A stretch of DNA of 64,000 nucleotides, taken from positions 1 to 64,000 of the forward strand of contig JAQGHQ010000575.1 in the NCBI GenBank assembly GCA_028288765.1. The letters are read 5' to 3'. A program made the translations under genes and the position numbers. The notes beneath the pieces are model-generated. The model did no database searches, was not told the DNA's origin, and saw only the letters and a list, made by a program, of their open reading frames with translations. Origin of the DNA: Gemmataceae bacterium. GTDB taxonomy: Bacteria; Planctomycetota; Planctomycetia; Gemmatales; Gemmataceae. Shown here piece by piece: positions 18,560-27,670 of this stretch (the stretch's first letter is position 1; each line of letters begins with the position of its first letter).

Positions 18560-19828
18560 ATGCGACCGATCGTGATCGCGGCGGCACTCGCATTCAATTC
18601 TCCCGGGCTGTCGGCCGCCGACTTCGAAGCCGGCGCCGCGAAGGCCGACATCACCCCGCCGACCGGCCACCCGATGTGGGGCTACTCGTCCCGCAAAGAC
18701 AAGCCGTGCGAGGGCGTCCGCGACCCGCTTCACGCCCGGGCTCTCGTCATGAAAGCCGGCGAGACGAAGATCGCCCTGGTCAGCCTCGACCTGGGCCGCG
18801 CGCCGACACGCGAGTCGATGAAACGCATCCGCGAGAAGCTGAAGCCCGAAAGGATCGCCGAACTGTTTCTCGTCGCCTCGCACACGCATCACGGGCCGGT
18901 GATCGAACTCGACACGTGGCCGAAGGGCGACAGGCCGTATGTGCGGGAGCTGGAAGACAAGCTCGTCGGCGTGATCCGGCAGGCGGACGCGGCCCGCAAG
19001 CCGGCCCGATATGGGATTGCGTCCACGGAAACCGCTCTCAACCGCAACCGCCAGTCGAAGCGGAAAGACGCCCCGGCGGACCGAGAGGTGCTCGTCCTCC
19101 GTGTCGAGGACCTGACCGGGAAGCCGATCGCCCACGCCGTCAACTTCGCTGCTCATCCGACCATGCACCCGGCCGGTCTGATGACGTTTTCCGCCGACTA
19201 CCCGGGGGCGATGACGAAGCACGTCGAGGCCGAAACCGGCGTGCCGTGCCTGTTTCTCCAAGGTGCGGCCGGGGACTTGTCCACAAATTCCCCGGAGGGT
19301 GTGAAGGGGCCGGACGAGTTTGGGAAACGGTTGGGTGAAACGGTGCTTGCGCTGGCGAAGGACATCAAGCCGACGGGGAAGGGGGGCGTCCTGGCGGTCA
19401 GGCGGGAGGAGTTCGCCTTCAAGTGCGTGATCGACGTGAAGAGCCCGTTCGTCCGTGCCGCCCTCGACCGGGCGTTCTTCCCCGAGCTGATCGGGTTCTT
19501 CGAGAAGGAATACGCCGACGGCGTCCGGCCGACGCTCTCGGTCGCGGTGCTCGACGGGGCGGTCGGGTTCGTCGGGGTGTCCGGCGAGTTCTTCTCCGAA
19601 CACGCCTTGAGCCTGAAACGGCGGGCCCGGCTGCCGCACCTCTTCTTCCTGGGCTACTGCAACGACTATCACCAATATTTCCCGACGATCCAGGCGGTGA
19701 GCGAGGGCGGATACGGGACCGGGCTGCCGGTGGCGGTCACCGAGGTCGGGGCAGGGGAGAAGGTGATCGACCGGGCGCTCATCCACCTGTACCAGCTGCG
19801 GGGGATGATTCCGGATGCCGCGAAATGA
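18560..19828 (+). CDS. Neutral/alkaline ceramidase-like secreted hydrolase
   Basis: A 422-residue exported protein with a signal peptide ending near GLSAADF. The sequence FEAGAAKADITPPTGHPMWGY is the start of the neutral/alkaline non-lysosomal ceramidase N-terminal fold (PF04734). VASHTHHGPV and NFAAHPTMHP supply histidines expected at the metal site. Planctomycetes carry many paralogues of this fold with unproven substrates, so amidase or lipid hydrolase activity is plausible but not certain. I chose the ATG at 18560 because GGAGGA lies about eight bases upstream; an in-frame extension to 18515 has no signal. It is divergent from the GNAT gene. Confidence 0.85.
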   Translation: MRPIVIAAALAFNSPGLSAADFEAGAAKADITPPTGHPMWGYSSRKDKPCEGVRDPLHARALVMKAGETKIALVSLDLGRAPTRESMKRIREKLKPERIAELFLVASHTHHGPVIELDTWPKGDRPYVRELEDKLVGVIRQADAARKPARYGIASTETALNRNRQSKRKDAPADREVLVLRVEDLTGKPIAHAVNFAAHPTMHPAGLMTFSADYPGAMTKHVEAETGVPCLFLQGAAGDLSTNSPEGVKGPDEFGKRLGETVLALAKDIKPTGKGGVLAVRREEFAFKCVIDVKSPFVRAALDRAFFPELIGFFEKEYADGVRPTLSVAVLDGAVGFVGVSGEFFSEHALSLKRRARLPHLFFLGYCNDYHQYFPTIQAVSEGGYGTGLPVAVTEVGAGEKVIDRALIHLYQLRGMIPDAAK

Positions 19829-20048
19829 AGGAAAGACAGGAATGGCCGCAAAAGAGCACAATTGTCGCGAGAAAAGCCCCCTGCGCAGTCGGCTTGGCCG
19901 GACCGGTATGGCTTTTTAAGGGGCTCTTCCGGGGGGGCGACTTGTGCTTACCATAAGCCTGATTCACTGACCGGTCTCATGAGTATTGTGTCCGCCACGC
20001 CAGGAATACGGACCCAGCGGGACAACCTCGCGTCAACAGGAGCGGCTC

Positions 20049-21341
20049 ATGATCTCGAGATACCTCGCTTGCTTCGGCTTCGTGATCTGGGCCGTTGGGT
20101 TATCCACCCTCGCGGCCGAAGACAGGGAGCCGGTCCCTGACAAAAAGGCCCAGGCGTCGGCAGAGAAAGCACTCCGAGACCTCTACAAGAAGGAGTTCTC
20201 GTACCGTTCGCCGGCCGACCGTCAAGCGTTCGGGAACAAGCTGCTGCAACTCGCGGCCGAAACGAAGGACGATACCGCTACCCGCTACATCCTGCTCCGG
20301 GAGAGTCAGGAGATCGGGGCCCAAATCGGCGATTTCAACCTGGCATTTCGGTCGGCGGAGAAAATGACCGCGACCTATGACCTGGACGATTTCGTGTTGA
20401 AGGCCTCCATTCTGGGGAGAGTAATCCGCGGGCCCCTCAAGCCGGTCGACGGGCCCAAGGTGGCCGAACTTGGGCTTGTCCTTACGGAGAAGTGCGTCGG
20501 CCTCGACCGGTACGACCTCGCTGCCGAATTCGCGACCGTGGCCGGCATCGCCGCGACGAAAGCCGGGGATAAGGAACTGGTGGCTCGCTGCAAGGCGAAG
20601 GGGGTTGACGTCACCGCGACACGCCGGAAGCACGACGAGGCAGCGCGTGCGTTTACCCGTCTCAAAGGGGCTGCCGACGACCCCGAGGCCAACACCGTCG
20701 GGGGGATATTCCTGGCGTTCTGGAAGGGGGATTGGGAGAAGGGTCTTCCGCTCCTCGTCAAGGGAAACGACGAGGCTATCGAGGCGACCGCAAAAGACGA
20801 CCTCACCACCCCGAAAGACCTGGAGAAACAGATACTGCTCGGCGACCGCTGGTTCGAGCTGGCTCGAAAATATCCCGGTGTCCCGGCCCGACACCTCCAG
20901 TTGCGGGCCTGCCACTGGTATGAACTGGCCGAACCCAATGCCATCGGTCTGACGAAGGAGAAGATCCGTAAACGGATCAAAGAGGCGACCCGAGATCTCC
21001 CTGGGCTGATGGAATTGCACGTGACCGTTACGGTCGACGGAACGGACGAGCTGAAAATCGATGCCCATCGCGCCCGCTGGGTCCACCACTCGTTCGGCTG
21101 GCCGGCCGACCTCGCCCTCAATCACGTCGCCACCTGGGAGCCGGCGAAACAACCCGAACTGCTGAACGCCGGGCCGACGCGGTTTCTCGCGAGCGGCGTC
21201 GATTTCGCCAAGGCCCGGGTCACCCAGTTGAGGGGGCGGACGGGGGTCGAACTCCAAAAGTCGGCCGAGGGGGTTACCCTCGTGTTTCGTGACGACCCGT
21301 TCGGGGCTGACGTGTACGAGGTCGTCGTCTCATTCCGGTGA
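20049..21341 (+). CDS. Secreted hypothetical protein
   Basis: A 430-residue protein with a signal peptide (MISRYLACFGFVIWAVG, cleavage near LAAED). The N-terminal half is helical and repeat-like, with a pattern of conserved positions reminiscent of TPR-style solenoids. The C-terminal 120 residues are beta-rich. I recognise no enzymatic motif; similar proteins of unknown function recur in planctomycete genomes. AGGAG lies about six bases before the ATG. The tryptophanase gene starts 31 bases after the stop codon, so co-transcription is likely, though a functional link is not evident. Confidence 0.75.
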   Translation: MISRYLACFGFVIWAVGLSTLAAEDREPVPDKKAQASAEKALRDLYKKEFSYRSPADRQAFGNKLLQLAAETKDDTATRYILLRESQEIGAQIGDFNLAFRSAEKMTATYDLDDFVLKASILGRVIRGPLKPVDGPKVAELGLVLTEKCVGLDRYDLAAEFATVAGIAATKAGDKELVARCKAKGVDVTATRRKHDEAARAFTRLKGAADDPEANTVGGIFLAFWKGDWEKGLPLLVKGNDEAIEATAKDDLTTPKDLEKQILLGDRWFELARKYPGVPARHLQLRACHWYELAEPNAIGLTKEKIRKRIKEATRDLPGLMELHVTVTVDGTDELKIDAHRARWVHHSFGWPADLALNHVATWEPAKQPELLNAGPTRFLASGVDFAKARVTQLRGRTGVELQKSAEGVTLVFRDDPFGADVYEVVVSFR

Positions 21342-21372
21342 TACGGCAGCGACCCCACGCGGAGCGTGTCCC

Positions 21373-22746
21373 GTGAAGACGATCATCGAGCCGTTCCGGA
21401 TCAAGATGGTCGAACCGCTAAAGATGACTTCCCGCGGGGAGCGGGAAGCCATCTTGCGGCGGGCGCATTTCAACCCGTTCCTGATCCCGGCCGAAGACGT
21501 GCTAATCGACCTGCTCACAGACTCGGGGACGTCCGCCATGTCGGCCGAGCAGTGGGCCGGGATGCTCCGGGGGGATGAGTCCTACGCCGGCGCGCGCAGC
21601 TGGTACCGGTTCGAGGCGGTGATGAAGGGGATCACCGGGATGCCGCACATCTTGCCCACCCACCAGGGGCGGGCGAGCGAGCGCATCCTGTTCGAGCTCG
21701 TCGGCGGACCGGGGAAGGTCGTGCCGAATAATAATCACTTCGACACCACCCGGGCGAACGTCGAACACTCCGGCGCCGCCGCCGTCGACCTCGTCATCGA
21801 CGAGGGGAAGCAACCCCGGTTGCGACTCCCGTTCAAGGGGAACCTCGATACCGCGAAGCTCGACGCCCTGATCCGCGAGGTCGGCCCGGGCCGAATCCCT
21901 CTCGTGATGGTGACCGTGACCAACAATAGCGGCGGCGGCCAGCCGGTGAGCCTGTCGAACCTCCACGCGGTCCGGGCGGTCTGCGACCGGTACAAGCTGC
22001 CCCTGTTCCTGGACGCGTGTCGGTTTGCCGAGAACGCCTACCTGATCAAACTCCGCGAGTCGGGGCAGGGGGACCGGCCGGTCCGGGAGATCGTCCGGGA
22101 GATGTTCGACCTCGCCGACGGGGCGACGATTTCGGCGAAAAAGGACGGGCTCGTCAACATCGGCGGGGTGCTCCTCTTCCGCGACGACGCGCTCGTCCAG
22201 CGGGCGAACAACCTGCTCATCCTGACCGAGGGGTTCGTCACCTACGGCGGGCTGGCCGGCCGCGACCTGGAGGCAATGGCGCAAGGGTTCGAGGAGGTCC
22301 TTCACGAGGATTACCTTCAGTACCGGATCAGGAGCGTGGAGTACCTCGGGGAAGGGCTCTTGCGGGCCGGGGTGCAGATCGTTGAACCGCCGGGCGGGCA
22401 TGCCATCTACATCGACGCGGCCCACTTCTGCGAACACCTCACCCCCGACGAGTTACCCGGTCAGGCGTTACTCTGCGCGCTGTACCGCCACGCGGGCATC
22501 CGGGCGGTCGAGATCGGGAGTGTGATGTTCGGAAAAACCGACCCGGACACCGGGGAAACCGCCCACCCGCCGATGCAGCTGGTCCGGCTGGCGGTCCCGC
22601 GGCGGGTGTACACGCAGAGCCACATCGACTACGTGATCGAGGCCACGGCCGAGGTCTTCGCGAACCGCCGGGCAATCCGGGGTCTCCGGATCGTCGAGGC
22701 CCCGGCCGTCCTCCGGCACTTCTCCGCCAAGTTTGCCGAAGTCTGA
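21373..22746 (+). CDS. tnaA: Tryptophanase (beta-eliminating lyase family)
   Basis: A PLP enzyme of 457 residues that splits L-tryptophan to indole, pyruvate and ammonia. It aligns over its length with tryptophanase and tyrosine phenol-lyase: EPFRIK at residues 6-11, IDLLTDSGT, THQGRASE, GGGQPVSLSNL and the PLP-lysine segment ISAKKDGLVNIGG (K256/K257). Two positions separate the families. The tyrosine phenol-lyase arginine is replaced by isoleucine in AVEIGS, and the C-terminal LRHFSAK keeps the histidine typical of tryptophanase where the phenol-lyase has phenylalanine. Several other stretches are closer to phenol-lyase, so the activity should be regarded as probable. GTG at 21373 is the start because homology begins at once; GGAG precedes it. 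Confidence 0.82.
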   Translation: MKTIIEPFRIKMVEPLKMTSRGEREAILRRAHFNPFLIPAEDVLIDLLTDSGTSAMSAEQWAGMLRGDESYAGARSWYRFEAVMKGITGMPHILPTHQGRASERILFELVGGPGKVVPNNNHFDTTRANVEHSGAAAVDLVIDEGKQPRLRLPFKGNLDTAKLDALIREVGPGRIPLVMVTVTNNSGGGQPVSLSNLHAVRAVCDRYKLPLFLDACRFAENAYLIKLRESGQGDRPVREIVREMFDLADGATISAKKDGLVNIGGVLLFRDDALVQRANNLLILTEGFVTYGGLAGRDLEAMAQGFEEVLHEDYLQYRIRSVEYLGEGLLRAGVQIVEPPGGHAIYIDAAHFCEHLTPDELPGQALLCALYRHAGIRAVEIGSVMFGKTDPDTGETAHPPMQLVRLAVPRRVYTQSHIDYVIEATAEVFANRRAIRGLRIVEAPAVLRHFSAKFAEV

Positions 22747-22838
22747 GGGCGATTTCCGGGTTTCAGCAAAACAACCGAAAGAGGAAGGCGGTCAGAATCC
22801 ATTTACAAGGTCGCTGGCCGCCGGGCCGCGGCAGACGG

Positions 22839-23546
22839 TCAGGGCTCTACGAACTTCCCGGACTTTGGCTGATTGATTTGTTGATTCCTCCCGTGGATCG
22901 TCTTCCCGTCCTCGCTAATCTTTAACGTATCGACCCACTGGCCGCCCTTGGCGTTCTCATCTCGTCTACGATAGATCAGTGTGGTCGTGTCGAGAGACCA
23001 GGTCTGTTCTGGCTGACCGTTAACAGTACCATCTGACATGAATCTTATCTGGATCGTTTTATCTGGTGCATATGTATAGTCACAGACCGCAAGGACCCGG
23101 GGTTTGAGTAACTCTTGCTTTCCGGTGAGATATTCTTTGGCCCGGTCCACGTTCTTCGACTTCGTGTGAAACTCGATCGCCCGGTCGAAGTCCCGCTCCA
23201 CGGCGGCGCGTGCGGCCTTGACCGATTTTAGGTACTCCACCACCGCGGGACGCATCTGGCCGGACCAGGGTATTCGCCCGGATTTCTCGAACGCCACCTT
23301 CTCGGCTTCGGCCACCTCGATCATCTTTAGTCGTTCTTCCGCAGTCATCTTCACGGTGGGGAGAGCCTTCCCCACCCGGTCAAAAGCAGCAACGAGTTTC
23401 TCGTCGGTCTTCTTCATTGCAACCGCGTAGGCGTCCTTCGCCTTCGCGACTTGCGCCTCGATCTCGTCCGCAGGAGCCGCGGCAGCAGCGGTGCTGGAGA
23501 GAATCGAGGCGACAGCCATCAATTGATAGCGGAAAAGCAGCTTCAT
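22839..23546 (-). CDS. Secreted hypothetical protein
   Basis: About 235 residues. A signal peptide (MKLLFRYQLMAVASILSS, cleavage near AAAAAPA) is followed by a helical, lysine- and alanine-rich segment to about residue 150, then a C-terminal beta domain with WSLDTTTLIYRRRDEN. That last part resembles the small beta-barrel modules that planctomycete exported proteins attach to coiled-coil leaders. The ATG at 23544-23546 is preferred because it starts the signal peptide; upstream in-frame ATGs exist and no Shine-Dalgarno sequence decides. I do not recognise a family. Confidence 0.65.
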   Translation of the reverse strand: MKLLFRYQLMAVASILSSTAAAAAPADEIEAQVAKAKDAYAVAMKKTDEKLVAAFDRVGKALPTVKMTAEERLKMIEVAEAEKVAFEKSGRIPWSGQMRPAVVEYLKSVKAARAAVERDFDRAIEFHTKSKNVDRAKEYLTGKQELLKPRVLAVCDYTYAPDKTIQIRFMSDGTVNGQPEQTWSLDTTTLIYRRRDENAKGGQWVDTLKISEDGKTIHGRNQQINQPKSGKFVEP

Positions 23547-23745
23547 GAGGTTGCGCCTGTGAATCAGATAAAGCATACTGTCAACACTTTCTGGCATTTC
23601 GTTGTGCAATCAAGCGGGGATATCAAACTGCATGCGCCCACAATCGGCCACTCAACCAGTGTGAGTCGGACCGCGGAGCTGTGCCAGGACGGCCCCGCGG
23701 ACCTCATTGATCCGGGCCCGGATGGCGGGGTGAAGCTGGCCGAAC

Positions 23746-26643
23746 CTATGTTCCCCTCGGCACGCCCTGCAGCCAGGTCAACCGATACTCCGCCGTCAGC
23801 CCCAGCTCCTTGCGAACCTCATCCGCCAGCGTGGTACAGAGCTTCTGCCCGGCTTCGGCAGATACTCCAGGCCCGGGGCTGGCCGTGATTTCCACCATGG
23901 GCCGGAGGTCGAGAAAGTCCAGGGCCAGCGGCATCTCCACATCGCGCACCGTCACGAAGGAGGCCAGTGGGACCATCTGCCCCGTCGCGTTGCGGACCTT
24001 GAGCTTGCCGAGATTCGCGGCCCAGTCTCCCGAGCGGTCATGGGCCTGGACTTCGACCCGCAAGGTGCGGCCGAAGGCGTTCAAGTGCTTGACAGTCAGC
24101 GCGCCGGTGTAGACATCAATCGTGTTGAAGATATCCGCCAGGGCCACGCCCCGGGCCGCGGCGGTCTCACGATTGACGTCCAGGGTTCGCCCCGGCCGCG
24201 GCACGGAATCGGGATTCGCCCACACGTCGGTCAGCTTCTTGCTCTCCGCGAGCCGCCCGGCCAACTGGCTGGCCCACTCCCTCACCCGGGCCGCGTCGGG
24301 CCCGTCCAGCGCCAGGTCGAGGGGGTAGCCACAGCGCGGAAAGCACCCCGCCACCGAGAGATCACGCAACCGGGCGGTCACGTCCTCGACCGCGCCGAGC
24401 TTGGCGCGGATTGTCTGGATGATCTCCTTCCGGCCGGTCTTCCCAAGCTCCGCGGGACTCAACAGGACCAGTAAACAGGGGCGGCCCCCGAACAGGTCGA
24501 ACGGGTTCTCGGAGAGGGCCAGGACGTGCTGCACCCCGGGGATCTGACGCACCAGCGCGTCGCCCCGCTGCTGGACCTGAACGGTGCTCTCGGCCGCGCC
24601 GGCCGGCACGTCCAGGTCCAGCAGTAGATAGTCGGGATTGGCGGGCCGCTCGGGGGTTTCCAGGTTCGCGGTGAAGTCGAAGGTGACGTCGAGGTCGAGG
24701 CCCTCGGGCAGCCGGGCCCGGATCTCGGTCAGCAGCTCCCGAACGGCAGCACGCATCTTCCTCGGGGCGACTTCCCCGGTCATGTGAACGACCAGGGTCG
24801 CTACCGGCCTGCCGTCCAGGAACGCCTTGCTCCGCGACGGGCCCGCACCAAGTCCAGCGTTGGCAACGTCCCGCAGGCGGACTCGACCCTGGTCACCGGC
24901 CTTCACCACGAGGTCCATCAGCCTCTCCGGCCACACGTCCCCGTCTCGTTTTTCCTCCCGCAGCACACGGACCACGTCGAGGGTATTCAAGTTGCGGGCG
25001 GCCAGCCTGTCCGGGTCGAGCCGGATGCGCATGGCGTAGTCGCTCGTGCCGAGCAAGGCCACCTCGCTCACGCCGGCCAGGCGGGCCAGTTCGTCCCTCA
25101 TCCAGATGCTGGCGTAATTGCCGAGGTAGACGCTATCGCGCCTGCCATCCGGCGAGAACAGGTTGACGACCATCAGCGCTCCGGATGTCCCGCGCCTCAC
25201 AGTTATACCGGCGTCTTGCACCGCCGTGGGGACCTGCGGCAGGGCCAGGGCCACGCGGTTCTGAACCTGGACCTGGGCCCGCCACGCGTCAACACCCAGG
25301 CCGAAAGTGACGTCGAGGGCATACCTGCCGTCACTCGTGCAGCGCGAGCGCATGTACCGGATCTTCTCGAGGCCGCTCACCTGCCGTTCGATGGGGGAGC
25401 GGACGGAATCCGAGACGAGCTGGGCGCTGGCCCCGGCGTAGGTTGTCTCAACGAGGATTCCCGGGCCCGGCTGCCCCCGAGCGGATGGGGGCTCTTCGGG
25501 AGGCTGCGTGCCCTTCGGGGCCGGCATGTCGCCCCCCTCGGGCCGAACCACCATCCCCGGCCGCAGTGCCGCCAGACGCCCAAAGACCACGTGGTCGTCC
25601 GGCTTGAGCCCGTCGCTAATCACGCGCAGGCCGTCCGGCTGCAACGGGCCGACGGTGACGCGGCGATACCGTACCGTGTTGTCCGCGTCGAGGACGTAGA
25701 CGAATTTGAGTCCCTGGTCCGACGCGACGGCCCGATCGCTGATCAGCAAGACCTTGTGGGGCGCGCCAAGGGCCAGCCGGACCCGGACGAACATGCCGGG
25801 CGCGAGCAGTCCGTCCTTGTTGGCGAGGACGGTCCGAATGCGGATGGTGCCGGTTTCCGGGTCCACGCTGTTGGCGGCGAGGTCCAGCTCGCCGTGATGG
25901 GAGAAACCCTTTTCGACGCTCAGTCCGACGTCGACCGGCAGCTTACCGGCCTCGACCTTGCTGTCCCGCATCCATCGCCGCAGCCGGAGGAATGTTCGCT
26001 CGTCGATATCGAAGTAGACGTACATCGGGTCCTGGACGACGAGGGTCGCCAGGAGGGTCTGATCCTGTTGGACCAGGTTGCCCGGATCGACGAGGCGCCG
26101 GCCGATCTGGCCGCTGACGGGCGCGGTCACTTTGCAGAAACTCAGGTTGAGCTTGCAGACCTCGGCGCCGGCCTCGGCAGCCTTGACCCATGCGAGGGCC
26201 TCGTCCACCGCCGCCTGATCCTGATCGAGTTGCTGCTGGCTGACGCTGCCGCGCGCGGCTTTGGCGGCGGCCTGGTCGCGGGCCAGGGTGGCGTTCGCCA
26301 GCTTGAGCGTGGCCTTTTTGAGCTCCACCTGACTGAGTGCCTGGTCCAGCTGGGCCTGGTAGGGACGCGGGTCCAGTTCGAAGAGGACATCCCCTTCCTT
26401 GACCCGGTCTCCCTCCTTGAAAGACGTTTTTGTCAGGTAGCCCGTCACACGGGCCCGCAGGTTGACGAGCGTGGACGCCTCGGTCCGGCCGGTGAAGTCC
26501 TCGTGGTCAGTCACTTCTCGGGCCACCGGCCGGGCGACGGGGACCTTCGGGAGCTTGGCGGGCTCCTCGGCGGAGTGGACGGTCCCGCGGGCGGTGAGCA
26601 GCACGAAACACATCGGTCCGATGCGGCGAGTTCGAGAAATCAT
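23746..26643 (-). CDS. Fusion of RND periplasmic adaptor and RND porter loops, no transmembrane helices
   Basis: A 965-residue exported protein. Residues 1-25 look like a weak signal peptide. Residues 30-370 are a complete HlyD/AcrA-type adaptor with barrel-sandwich halves (VNLRARVTGYL, KVTAPVSGQIGR), a coiled coil at about 95-165 and later beta-barrel and membrane-proximal strands. Residues 397-660 correspond to the first periplasmic loop of an AcrB-like pump (for example QVQVQNRVALALPQVP, YAMRIRLDPD) and residues 671-962 to the second (FNTIDVYTGALTVKH, GQMVPLASFV). The pump's helices 1, 2-7 and 8-12 are all absent, joined by short linkers, and the docking hairpin of the first loop is shortened. 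Such a protein cannot use proton-motive force itself. It could be a soluble scaffold or a substrate-binding partner. The ATG start follows GAGG. Confidence 0.85.
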   Translation of the reverse strand: MISRTRRIGPMCFVLLTARGTVHSAEEPAKLPKVPVARPVAREVTDHEDFTGRTEASTLVNLRARVTGYLTKTSFKEGDRVKEGDVLFELDPRPYQAQLDQALSQVELKKATLKLANATLARDQAAAKAARGSVSQQQLDQDQAAVDEALAWVKAAEAGAEVCKLNLSFCKVTAPVSGQIGRRLVDPGNLVQQDQTLLATLVVQDPMYVYFDIDERTFLRLRRWMRDSKVEAGKLPVDVGLSVEKGFSHHGELDLAANSVDPETGTIRIRTVLANKDGLLAPGMFVRVRLALGAPHKVLLISDRAVASDQGLKFVYVLDADNTVRYRRVTVGPLQPDGLRVISDGLKPDDHVVFGRLAALRPGMVVRPEGGDMPAPKGTQPPEEPPSARGQPGPGILVETTYAGASAQLVSDSVRSPIERQVSGLEKIRYMRSRCTSDGRYALDVTFGLGVDAWRAQVQVQNRVALALPQVPTAVQDAGITVRRGTSGALMVVNLFSPDGRRDSVYLGNYASIWMRDELARLAGVSEVALLGTSDYAMRIRLDPDRLAARNLNTLDVVRVLREEKRDGDVWPERLMDLVVKAGDQGRVRLRDVANAGLGAGPSRSKAFLDGRPVATLVVHMTGEVAPRKMRAAVRELLTEIRARLPEGLDLDVTFDFTANLETPERPANPDYLLLDLDVPAGAAESTVQVQQRGDALVRQIPGVQHVLALSENPFDLFGGRPCLLVLLSPAELGKTGRKEIIQTIRAKLGAVEDVTARLRDLSVAGCFPRCGYPLDLALDGPDAARVREWASQLAGRLAESKKLTDVWANPDSVPRPGRTLDVNRETAAARGVALADIFNTIDVYTGALTVKHLNAFGRTLRVEVQAHDRSGDWAANLGKLKVRNATGQMVPLASFVTVRDVEMPLALDFLDLRPMVEITASPGPGVSAEAGQKLCTTLADEVRKELGLTAEYRLTWLQGVPRGT

Positions 26644-26763
26644 CACGGATCCTCGGGAGAGATCACGGGGAGCGGTTGACCGCTCGCACGAAAGTTGACC
26701 GGACTCGCGGCCTCGATTTTACTTCCTCAGTTACGGCAGCGGTTTCTTTTTTTCGCTCGGGTT

Positions 26764-26838
26764 TTGTAGGGTGGGTCGAGTCTTCGAGGCCCACCGGGTG
26801 CGAAGTGGTGGGCCTCGACGACTCGACCCACCCTACAA
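26764..26838. repeat. GTAGGGTGGG palindrome
   Basis: Near-perfect arms, TTGTAGGGTGGGTCGAGTC and onward from 26764 and the complement ending at 26838, enclose a loop of about 11 bases. It shares the GTAGGGTGGG end with the elements at 1926-2319 and 8251-8379 but has a different interior. It lies in the 419-base gap between the RND fusion and the flavin-reductase gene; otherwise that gap shows only a doubtful 29-codon ORF at 26868. Confidence 0.75.
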
Positions 26839-27062
26839 GAACCGCTCCCCCAGCAGAGATTTCAACCATGCAAGACATCCTTCAAGGATTTCGAGGTCCG
26901 ATTGACAATTCAGAGAGGATGAGAGAGATGAAGGCGGGGCTGGCAGGAAGGACATGAAGGCGAGCGGTAACCGGAAACCGGAGGACGGCGAGTGTGGCCG
27001 TAGCTTGGCCTACCGGGTTGCCGACCCCGTCTGCGTCTCTGACCCGGGGGGTGGTGGTCGTA

Positions 27063-27668
27063 TCACGGCCGCTTCAGCTCGAACAGGTCCGACGTGTGGC
27101 ACCAGTAGTCGCCGCCGACCCGGGCGACGGTCCGGAGCTTCCGCGGGTCGATGCGCTTTTTGTCGTCGAGCACCTCGTCGGCGACGTGCATCACGAGGAT
27201 CTCGCCGATCACGATGTTCGCCGCGATCGGGCCGGTCCCGCACGGGATGATCTGCCGCACCCGGCACTCCATGCCCACCGGCGACTCGGCCACCCGCGGC
27301 GGGGCCACCTTCAGACTCGGCGCGGTGGTCAGGCCGGTCAGGTCGATCTCGCTCTCGTCGGAGGGAAGCTCGGCGCTCGAGAGGTTCACCTTCTCGGCGA
27401 GCGCGGCCGTGGCGGCGTTCAGGACGAACTCGCCGCGGGCTTCGAGGTTGATGAGGGTGTCTTTCTTCGTCCCGTCCCGGCGGAGTGAGGGGGAGAAGGC
27501 GACGACCGGCGGGTTCGCCCCGAAGGCGTTGAAGAAGCTGAACGGGGCGAGATTCACGACCCCGGCCGGGGAGAGGGTCGTGACCCAGGCGATCGGCCGG
27601 GGCGTCACGACCCCGGTGAGCATGTGGTAGACGTCGATCACATTCGCGGCGGACACGTCGATGAGCAC
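27063..27668 (-). CDS. Flavin reductase-like FMN-binding protein
   Basis: A 201-residue protein of the flavin-reductase-like split-barrel family, which binds FMN and often reduces flavin for a partner oxygenase. The N-terminal part reads TGVVTPRPIAWVTTLSPAG, then NLAPFSFFNAFGANPP, the standard FMN-site blocks. HVADEVLDDKKRIDPRKLRTVARVGGDYWCH closes the fold as usual. GTG at 27666-27668 lies two bases downstream of the hmgA stop codon, so it is the last gene of the homogentisate operon. Its role there is not established; it may be a general flavoprotein carried along. Confidence 0.82.
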   Translation of the reverse strand: MLIDVSAANVIDVYHMLTGVVTPRPIAWVTTLSPAGVVNLAPFSFFNAFGANPPVVAFSPSLRRDGTKKDTLINLEARGEFVLNAATAALAEKVNLSSAELPSDESEIDLTGLTTAPSLKVAPPRVAESPVGMECRVRQIIPCGTGPIAANIVIGEILVMHVADEVLDDKKRIDPRKLRTVARVGGDYWCHTSDLFELKRP

Positions 27669-27670
27669 GG

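Noticed and set aside
24784-26679. Long plus-strand reading frame opposite the RND fusion gene
   Set aside because: Arises from GC-rich third-position bias opposite a real gene. The minus-strand product has clear domain matches; the plus-strand one reads as Gly/Arg/Pro/Val-rich filler.
26868-26957. 29-codon ORF starting MQDILQGFRG
   Set aside because: Too short, no ribosome-binding site, and placed next to a palindromic repeat.
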